From contig NZ_JANQAH010000009.1 of assembly GCF_024707125.1 (NCBI RefSeq), forward strand, positions 744,001-808,000: DNA of 64,000 bases, read 5' to 3'. Source of the stretch: Devosia sp. Lineage in GTDB: Bacteria; Pseudomonadota; Alphaproteobacteria; Rhizobiales; Devosiaceae. The notes under the pieces were generated by a model. That model did no database searches. It saw only the letters and a list, made by a program, of their open reading frames with translations, and was not told the DNA's origin. The position numbers and the translations under genes are program-made. Positions 58,062 to 64,000 of the stretch are shown piece by piece; within the stretch, counting starts at the first letter, position 1, and every line of letters begins with the position of its first letter.

Positions 58062-58967
58062 TTGACTTCACGCTGGGGGCACAAGTTCTCGCGCGCCGCT
58101 TTCAAAGTGGCTGCACTCGCCGCGACGGCACTCGTCGTTGGCGTGATCGCCTCGCCCCTCATCGTCCATGCCAACGAAACCGACCTCGTCCTGCCGCTCG
58201 ACATTCCGGCCCCCATCGCTCAGGTCCGCACGCAGCCCGCTCTTGGCGCCACCATGGTGCCGCTCGCGCCGGGCCAGCAGAAGCTGACCGATGCTCTGCT
58301 TTCCAACTATGTCGCGCGCCAGCAGCAGCTTCGCTCGGTCGATGTGACCGAGGGTGGCGTGCAGCCCCCGCTCTCGACCGAAATGCTGATGGGCTATATC
58401 GCCCGCGGCTCACTCGATGGCGGCAATACCGCGCTTTCGGCCATCGACAGTTTCATGAAGCCCGCCGCGCCGGCGCATCAGCCGACGGTGACGCCGGACC
58501 TGCTCGCGGCCTATGTGGCCAGCGGCTACCAGCCGACCGCCAAGCGCGCTGAAGTTGCCAATGCAGAGCGCGATTGCCTTGCCCAGGCGATCTATCACGA
58601 AGCCCGCGGCGAAAGCGCTGCCGGTCAGTTGGCCGTGGCCAATGTCATCGTCAACCGCGCCCGTTCGGACAAGTATCCGTCCTCGCTTTGCGGCGTGATC
58701 TATCAGGGCGCCAACCAGGGCCGCTACCGCTGCCAGTTCACCTTTGCCTGCGATGGTCGCGGCGATGCGCCGGGCGAACGCCAGGCCTGGGCCCGCTCCA
58801 TGGCGCTCGCCAAGGACGTCTATGCCGAATATGCGACCGGCGCAGAAATCGGTGCGGTTCCGGACTCGGTGCTGTTCTACCACACCACCAATGTGCGCCC
58901 GTCCTGGTCCTACACTTTTAGCCGCGTGGCCGAAGTCGGATCGCACATCTTCTATTCGCCGAACTGA
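58062..58967 (+). CDS. Cell-wall hydrolase, SleB/CwlJ family
   Basis: 301 residues from a TTG at 58062 with AAGGA 7 bases upstream; an earlier in-frame TTG at 57966 lacks a ribosome site, so the exact start is uncertain. A basic start and one hydrophobic segment (about residues 12-34) act as a signal peptide or anchor. A low-complexity periplasmic linker follows to about 165. The hydrolase domain then shows ERDCLAQAIYHEARGESAAG with the catalytic Glu, NVIVNRARSDKYPSSLCGV and SVLFYHTTNVRPSW. It probably cleaves peptidoglycan and, given the CtrA-type site, may be cell-cycle timed. Confidence 0.85.
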   Translation: MTSRWGHKFSRAAFKVAALAATALVVGVIASPLIVHANETDLVLPLDIPAPIAQVRTQPALGATMVPLAPGQQKLTDALLSNYVARQQQLRSVDVTEGGVQPPLSTEMLMGYIARGSLDGGNTALSAIDSFMKPAAPAHQPTVTPDLLAAYVASGYQPTAKRAEVANAERDCLAQAIYHEARGESAAGQLAVANVIVNRARSDKYPSSLCGVIYQGANQGRYRCQFTFACDGRGDAPGERQAWARSMALAKDVYAEYATGAEIGAVPDSVLFYHTTNVRPSWSYTFSRVAEVGSHIFYSPN

Positions 58968-58989
58968 GTTTTTCCCGGTCGGGAAACGA

Positions 58990-59012
58990 AAAGGGCGCCA
59001 GTGGCGCCCTTT
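58990..59012. terminator. Terminator hairpin between convergent genes
   Basis: AAAGGGCGCC and GGCGCCCTTT pair perfectly around AGT. A T-rich stretch follows on the plus strand and an A/T run is available on the minus strand, so it can serve both the hydrolase and pckA. Confidence 0.85.
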
Positions 59013-59015
59013 GTT

Positions 59016-60608
59016 TTATTCGGCTGCCTGCAGCAGTTGCGGGCCAGCTTCCGCGTCGGCCTCGGGGCCGAACTTCTTGAAATTGTTGCGGAAGAGGTCG
59101 ACGAGTTTCGTTGCCTGGATGTCGTAGGCGTCGGTGTCGGCCCAGCACTGGCGCGGGTCGAGGAGGCGCGGATCGACGCCGGCGACGGTGACCGGCACGG
59201 CAAAGCCGAAGAGCGGGTCGAGGCGGGTCGGGGCATCGTCGAGCGAGCCATCGAGCGCTGCGGTGAGGAGGCGGCGCGTGGACGCGATGTCGATGCGCTT
59301 ACCCTCGCCATAGGCGCCGCCGATCCAGCCGGTATTGAGGAGCCAGGCTTGCGCGCCGCTGGTGCGCAGGCGCTCGGCCAGCATGTCGCCGTAAACCGTT
59401 GGGTGCAAAGGCATAAACGGCGCACCGAAGCAGGCCGAGAAGGTGGCTTGCGGCTCAGTGACGCCGCGTTCGGTGCCGGCGACCTTGGCTGTGTAGCCCG
59501 AGAGGAAATGGTAGACGGCCTGTTCGGGCGTCAGTTTTGCCAAAGGCGGGAGGACGCCGAAAGCGTCGGCCGTGAGGAAGACCACGGTTTTGGGCGTGCC
59601 GCCGACGCTGCCCGGAGCGAGCGAGGGCAGGACGTCGAGCGGGTAGGCCGCGCGGGTGTTTTCGGTGAGCGATACGTCGTCAAATGCTGGCACATTGTTA
59701 GCATCGAGCACGACATTTTCTAGCACCGTGCCAAAAGTACGGGTGGCCGCGAAGATTTCCGGCTCGGCCGAGGCACTCAGCTTCACCGTCTTGGCGTAGC
59801 ACCCACCTTCGAGGTTGAAGACGCCGTCTGCACTCCAGCCATGTTCGTCGTCGCCGATCAGCGGTCGGGCGGGGTCGTTGGAAAGCGTCGTCTTGCCGGT
59901 GCCTGAAAGGCCGAAGAACAGCGCGGCCTCCCCGTCGGGGCCGAGATTGGCCGAGCAGTGCATGGGGAGGACGTCGTCCGCCGGGGCGTGGAAGTTGAAG
60001 AGCGAGAAGACGCTCTTCTTGATTTCGCCGGCATAGCGCGTGCCGCCGATGAGGACCACGTTGCGGCTCACGTCGAGGGCAATGACGGTTTCGGTGCGCG
60101 TGCCGTGGCGGGCCGGGTCTGCCGTGAACAGCGGCGCGTGGATGATGGTGACCGGGGTGGCCGTGTCCGACGCTTCAATACCTTCTCCCGGGCGGATGAG
60201 CAGATTGCGGATGAAGAGGGCGTGCCAGGCGCTAGGGGTGAGTACGGTAACGCCATATTGGTGGCGTGGATCGGCCCCGGCGAGGAGGTCCTGGCGGTAA
60301 AGGTTCTGGCCAGCAAGGTGCGCCTTGATGTCGCTGAGGAGCAGGTCGAACTGGGCCGGGGTGAGCGTACCCGAATTGTCCCACCAGACCTTTTCCTCGG
60401 TCAGGGCATCGCGGACGATGAACTTGTCCTTGGGCGAGCGGCCGGTAAAGGCGCCGGTTTCGACCGACAGGGCGCCATGAGCCGCCAGTTTGGCGCCACC
60501 ATGGACGAGCGCATCGGCAACCAGTTGGGGGGCAATGGCGTTTGCGCTGAGTGATAGTGCGGCTTCGACGATGGCCCGGCGCAGGGTGTTGTGGTCAAAA
60601 TCACTCAT
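59016..60608 (-). CDS. pckA: Phosphoenolpyruvate carboxykinase (ATP)
   Basis: 530 residues from the ATG at 60608 (GGAGACG upstream). First committed step of gluconeogenesis: oxaloacetate plus ATP to phosphoenolpyruvate. TGRSPKDKF near the N-terminus, [10 protein letters not shown], the kinase-1a loop [13 protein letters not shown] (about residues 240-252), the metal-site GDDEHGWS, and [15 protein letters not shown] are intact. It diverges from chvI, as is common in rhizobia and their relatives. Confidence 0.97.
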   Translation of the reverse strand: MSDFDHNTLRRAIVEAALSLSANAIAPQLVADALVHGGAKLAAHGALSVETGAFTGRSPKDKFIVRDALTEEKVWWDNSGTLTPAQFDLLLSDIKAHLAGQNLYRQDLLAGADPRHQYGVTVLTPSAWHALFIRNLLIRPGEGIEASDTATPVTIIHAPLFTADPARHGTRTETVIALDVSRNVVLIGGTRYAGEIKKSVFSLFNFHAPADDVLPMHCSANLGPDGEAALFFGLSGTGKTTLSNDPARPLIGDDEHGWSADGVFNLEGGCYAKTVKLSASAEPEIFAATRTFGTVLENVVLDANNVPAFDDVSLTENTRAAYPLDVLPSLAPGSVGGTPKTVVFLTADAFGVLPPLAKLTPEQAVYHFLSGYTAKVAGTERGVTEPQATFSACFGAPFMPLHPTVYGDMLAERLRTSGAQAWLLNTGWIGGAYGEGKRIDIASTRRLLTAALDGSLDDAPTRLDPLFGFAVPVTVAGVDPRLLDPRQCWADTDAYDIQATKLVDLFRNNFKKFGPEADAEAGPQLLQAAE

Positions 60609-60848
60609 TTTTCGTCTCCATCGGGCGCCGCGCGGGGCAGCAGGTGGAGAGAAAAATAGGCAGGCCAATCCCCCGCCAGCCATCCCGAAATCGGTCGTAA
60701 GACGGAAGTCGCAGCCATTTCGTAGGGGGTCGGGCACTGGCTAGAGGCTTGGCCCCGCCTTATTTAACGCGTAATTGTCGCCTGCAACGTCGCGTGAGGG
60801 GCCGCTGGTCCCAACAAGATGCAAGCGTCGCAACTAGAAAGGCAGAAT

Positions 60849-61565
60849 ATGCCCAAGATCGCCCTCGTGGACGACGACCGGAACATTCTTACCTCCGTTT
60901 CCCTCACCCTCGAGGCGGAAGGCTATCAGGTAGCGACTTATACCGACGGGGCCTCGGGCCTTGAAGGCCTGACCACCGACAAGCCTGATCTGGCCATTCT
61001 CGACATCAAGATGCCGCGCATGGATGGCATGGAACTGCTGCGGCGCCTCCGCCAGAAGTCCGATGTGCCGGTGATCTTCCTCACCTCCAAGGACGAGGAA
61101 ATCGACGAGCTGTTCGGCCTCAAGATGGGCGCCGACGACTTTATTACAAAACCCTTCAGCCAGCGCCTGCTGGTCGAGCGCGTCAAGGCGATCCTGCGCC
61201 GTTCGGCGCCGCGTGATCCTTCGGCCGCCGCCGGTCCCACGGGCGAACCTGTGCCGGGCAAGGCGCTGATCGAGCGCGGCTCGCTAGTGATGGACGAAGA
61301 GCGCCACACCTGCACCTGGAAGGGCCAGCGCGTGACGTTGACCGTCACCGAATTCCTCATTCTTCAGGCTTTGGCTTTGCGCCCCGGTGTCGTAAAATCG
61401 CGAAATGCGCTGATGGATGCGGCCTATGACGATCAGGTCTATGTCGACGACCGGACCATCGACAGCCACATCAAGCGGTTGCGGAAAAAGTTCAAGGCGA
61501 CCGACGACGACTTTGAAATGATCGAGACGCTCTATGGCGTCGGCTATCGCTTCAAGGAGCAATAA
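60849..61565 (+). CDS. chvI: ChvI, two-component response regulator
   Basis: 238 residues from the ATG at 60849 (AAAGGCAG upstream). The receiver domain has ALVDDDRNI at the acidic pocket, the phospho-acceptor Asp in [17 protein letters not shown] (about residue 52), and the Lys in FITKPF. An OmpR-type winged helix covers about residues 135-236 ([19 protein letters not shown]). ChvI with ChvG controls envelope, exopolysaccharide and acid-response genes. The chvG start follows 8 bases after its stop. Confidence 0.95.
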   Translation: MPKIALVDDDRNILTSVSLTLEAEGYQVATYTDGASGLEGLTTDKPDLAILDIKMPRMDGMELLRRLRQKSDVPVIFLTSKDEEIDELFGLKMGADDFITKPFSQRLLVERVKAILRRSAPRDPSAAAGPTGEPVPGKALIERGSLVMDEERHTCTWKGQRVTLTVTEFLILQALALRPGVVKSRNALMDAAYDDQVYVDDRTIDSHIKRLRKKFKATDDDFEMIETLYGVGYRFKEQ

Positions 61566-61573
61566 GGAACTTC

Positions 61574-63358
61574 GTGGCCACCATCGATCCTCAAGTCGAG
61601 GGAAGGCGTCCCGAGCGGGACGCTGAGCCTGCTCCTGTTGGAAAAGGGAGCAGGCGCGGCTGGCGCATGGCGCTCAAGCCGCTTGGCCAGGTCATCGTGG
61701 CGCTGCGGCGCTTCGTCGATTTCACCATTTTCTCGAGCCTGACGCGCCGCATCATCGTGCTCAACCTTGCCGGGCTGCTGGTGCTGGTCGTGGGCATTTT
61801 GTACCTCAACCAATGGCGTGCAGGCCTCATCGATGCGCGCGTGCAATCGCTGCGCGTGCAGGGCGAAATCATTGCCGCTGCCATTGCGGCTTCGGCGACC
61901 GTCGATAGCGATGTCATCTCCATCAATCCCGACCGACTGATCGAATTGCAGGCGGGCAATGTTTCCCCGCTCTCCTATTTCGATCCCTCGCTGGAATTTC
62001 CCATCAGCCCCGAACGCGTCGCGCCTCTCTTGCGCAACCTGATCACGCCGACGCGGACACGGGCGCGCATCTATGATCAGCAGGGCCTGCTTATCCTCGA
62101 CAGCGACAATATCTATGCGCGCGGCGAGGTAATCCGGCAGCAGATCGACACCTCAAAGTCGCAGCGTTTTTTCCTGTTCGACTGGTGGAACGCCATGATC
62201 GCCTGGGCGCCGGGCGACAATTTCTCAAAATACCAGGAATATGGGGCCGACGAGGGGACGCGCTATCCCGAAGTGGCCTCGGCCCTGCAGGGCGCCCCGG
62301 CCGATTTCGTGCGCGTCGATGAGCATAACCAGCTTGTTGTTTCCGTAGCCGTGCCGGTGCAGCGCCTGCGCGCTGTGGTCGGCGCCATCCTGCTCTCGAC
62401 GGCGCCGGGCGATATCGACTCGGTGGTGGCGCAGGAGCGCTGGAGCATTTTGCGCATCGCCATGATTGCCGCGGGCGTGCAGATCGCGCTGTCGCTGCTG
62501 CTGGCCGGCACCATTGCCGGCCCGATGCGGCGCCTGTCGGCGGCGGCCGAGCGGGTGCAGACGGCGGGCAATGCGCGTGCGGAAATTCCAGACCTGACCG
62601 ATCGACCCGACGAAATCGGCCATCTCTCAGGCGCGCTGCGGCGCATGACCGATGCGCTCTATAATCGCATCGAAGCCATCGAGCGCTTTGCCGCCGACGT
62701 GGCGCATGAGCTGAAGAACCCGCTGACCTCGTTGCGCTCGGCCGTCGAAACGCTGCCGCTGGCCAAGAAGCCGGAAGACCGGGAGCGCCTCAACGCCATC
62801 ATCCAGCATGACGTGAAACGCCTCGACCGGCTGATTACCGACATTTCGAGCGCCAGCCGACTCGACGCCGAACTGGCGCGCGAAAGCGCCGAACTGGTCG
62901 ATGTCGAAAAGCTGGCCGAGGCCATGGTCGGCATCCAGAAGGACGTGGCGGCAGGCCGGCAGGTCAATGTCGTCATGGGCAAGCGCCTTGGGCGCGGTTC
63001 GACCGTGATCACCGGGCACGAAAGCCGCCTGGCGCAGGTGCTGGCCAATCTGATCGACAATGCGGTGTCGTTTTCGCCAGTCGATGGCACGGTGACGGTG
63101 ACGGTTTCGACGGAGACCGACATGATCGTCGTGACGGTCAGCGACGAGGGCCCGGGCATTACCGGCGATGTCAGCCGCATCTTCCAGCGCTTCTATACGG
63201 ACCGGCCGGAAACCGAGAGCTTTGGCAATCACTCCGGGCTCGGGCTGTCGATTTCCAAGCAGATCGTCGATGCACACAAGGGCACGATCAAGGCGCAGAA
63301 CCGGACGGATCGGTCTGGCGCGCTGTTTACCGTGTCGCTGCCGAAGACGCGGCGGTAA
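61574..63358 (+). CDS. chvG: ChvG, sensor histidine kinase
   Basis: 594 residues from a GTG with AAGGA upstream. A basic N-terminal cytoplasmic region (about 50 residues), a membrane helix (IIVLNLAGLLVLVVGILYL), and a periplasmic sensor domain of roughly 200 residues. A second helix near 295-315, HAMP, HisKA with FAADVAHELKNPLTSLRSAV, and HATPase with LANLIDNAVSFSP, DEGPGI and SGLGLSISKQI follow. In rhizobia ChvG is held inactive by periplasmic ExoR; exoR is not in the window. Confidence 0.95.
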   Translation: MATIDPQVEGRRPERDAEPAPVGKGSRRGWRMALKPLGQVIVALRRFVDFTIFSSLTRRIIVLNLAGLLVLVVGILYLNQWRAGLIDARVQSLRVQGEIIAAAIAASATVDSDVISINPDRLIELQAGNVSPLSYFDPSLEFPISPERVAPLLRNLITPTRTRARIYDQQGLLILDSDNIYARGEVIRQQIDTSKSQRFFLFDWWNAMIAWAPGDNFSKYQEYGADEGTRYPEVASALQGAPADFVRVDEHNQLVVSVAVPVQRLRAVVGAILLSTAPGDIDSVVAQERWSILRIAMIAAGVQIALSLLLAGTIAGPMRRLSAAAERVQTAGNARAEIPDLTDRPDEIGHLSGALRRMTDALYNRIEAIERFAADVAHELKNPLTSLRSAVETLPLAKKPEDRERLNAIIQHDVKRLDRLITDISSASRLDAELARESAELVDVEKLAEAMVGIQKDVAAGRQVNVVMGKRLGRGSTVITGHESRLAQVLANLIDNAVSFSPVDGTVTVTVSTETDMIVVTVSDEGPGITGDVSRIFQRFYTDRPETESFGNHSGLGLSISKQIVDAHKGTIKAQNRTDRSGALFTVSLPKTRR

Positions 63359-63380
63359 TTTTTGGAGATCGTGGCTCTCA

Positions 63381-63496
63381 CACCCCCACCCTTCCTCCCC
63401 CATCAAGGGGGAGGTGGCGTATCCAGTTTTTGGCTAGAATCGTGCCCCACACGCGATCTGCACCTCCCCCTTGATGGGGGAGGCTGGGCGGGGGCG
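63381..63496. repeat. Long-arm intergenic palindromic repeat, type F
   Basis: CACCCCCACCCTTCCTCCCCC with CATCAAGGGGGAGGTG, facing CACCTCCCCCTTGATGGGGG and AGGCTGGGCGGGGGCG. It separates chvG from hprK. Confidence 0.8.
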
Positions 63497-63504
63497 TCTG
63501 CGCG

Positions 63505-63975
63505 ATGCTGAACGCCAGCGAAAACATCCACGCGACCGCCATTCTGCTCGACGGCAAAGGTGTGCTCCTTCGCGGGCCTTCGGGCTCGGGAAAGTCGCTG
63601 CTCGCTCTCTATCTCCTCGATGTCTTCGGCTCCCGCGGGCGCGATGCCGCGCTGGTTTCCGATGACCGGGTCGACCTCGAAATTGATGGCGCCTCCATCC
63701 GGCTCTACGCCCCAAACGCCATCGCTGGCCTCATTGAACTGCGCGGTCACGGCATTGTCAGCCGGCCCCATCAAAGTGGCAAAAGGCTCGATCTGGTGGT
63801 TGATCTCGTGCCGACCCTTGAACGGATGCCTGAGGAGCACGATTTCAAAGTCAGGCTTTTGGGCCTCGAAATCGCCCGTTGCCCGGTACCACAGGCGGGT
63901 GTGATAGGAATCGAACACCAGCGCCTCTTGATCGAAGAGGCGCTGGGCGCAATCGCTATACCCTCTGGAGGGTGA
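63505..63975 (+). CDS. hprK: HprK, HPr kinase/phosphorylase, alphaproteobacterial short form
   Basis: 156 residues, the kinase domain only; the N-terminal domain of the Firmicute enzyme is missing, as is usual in alphaproteobacteria. The P-loop GPSGSGKSLLAL is at about residues 25-36, VSDDRVDLEID follows, and RGHGIVS is near 92. It phosphorylates HPr of the regulatory PTS. The window ends 25 bases later; PTS EIIA and HPr genes usually follow but cannot be seen. A type F repeat sits 8 bases upstream, and no clear ribosome site precedes the ATG. Confidence 0.9.
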   Translation: MLNASENIHATAILLDGKGVLLRGPSGSGKSLLALYLLDVFGSRGRDAALVSDDRVDLEIDGASIRLYAPNAIAGLIELRGHGIVSRPHQSGKRLDLVVDLVPTLERMPEEHDFKVRLLGLEIARCPVPQAGVIGIEHQRLLIEEALGAIAIPSGG

Positions 63976-64000
63976 CAATTTATCGCTTGCAACCGGTGTC

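Overview
The window looks like a chromosomal piece of a GC-rich alphaproteobacterium of the order Hyphomicrobiales (Rhizobiales), most like Devosia. The evidence is gene content and order: pckA diverging from chvI-chvG and followed by a short, kinase-domain-only hprK; a TTAA-N7-TTAA (CtrA-type) box before a cell-wall hydrolase; many carbohydrate and amine ABC/oxidoreductase operons; and intergenic palindromic repeats. The genus is inferred from gene content, not from a marker gene. I see no rRNA, tRNA, CRISPR array, insertion sequence, prophage or plasmid origin.

Layout. (1) 1-7440: chemotaxis cluster with two methyl-accepting proteins, cheW, cheR, cheB and an odd soluble MCP-like protein. 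Three of these genes (second MCP, cheW, cheB) each carry a one-base frame break. (2) 7614-12564, minus strand: a small catabolic group with a hydratase, a GlpR-type repressor, an M81 (MlrC-like) metallohydrolase, an MFS transporter and an NTF2-like protein. (3) 12939-21387, plus strand: an apparent GlcNAc/chito-oligosaccharide import operon with a Gfo/Idh oxidoreductase, MalF/MalG/binding protein/UgpC-type ABC transporter, RpiR regulator and cytosolic GH20 hexosaminidase. (4) 21487-26840: nudI, a second M81 hydrolase, and a divergent RidA-SDR-PLP (D-serine dehydratase-like) unit ending in an alkyladenine glycosylase. (5) 27043-33385: a small basic protein, recQ, a membrane acyltransferase-like protein with a Cys-rich tail, a secreted unknown protein, a TauE-type exporter and a LysR regulator. 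(6) 33529-37243: a four-gene ferric-siderophore ABC importer, ending in a triple palindromic repeat shared with a convergent PAS-GGDEF gene. (7) 39032-42095, minus strand: sugar isomerase-like, amidohydrolase and Tat-exported agmatine deiminase-like genes.

(8) 42142-49775: RpiR regulator, N-formylglutamate amidohydrolase-family protein, ethanolamine-type permease, glutamine-synthetase-family gamma-glutamyl ligase, aldehyde dehydrogenase and Fe-alcohol dehydrogenase. Together these could form a complete gamma-glutamylation route for ethanolamine or another amino-alcohol, without an Eut microcompartment. (9) 49899-52437: hexuronate-type genes (mannitol/fructuronate dehydrogenase and KDG kinase). 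(10) 52579-63975: ppk2 diverging from a phoR-like kinase, gamma-carbonic anhydrase, selO, a HAD phosphatase, a cell-wall hydrolase, pckA, chvI, chvG and hprK.

The most notable signals are the triple frame breaks in the chemotaxis cluster, a C-terminal ASD-acidic tail shared by three chemotaxis proteins, the possible amine gamma-glutamylation pathway, the RidA/D-serine-dehydratase-like pairing, a 35-bp palindrome before the chito-oligosaccharide operon, and several families of paired-palindrome intergenic repeats.
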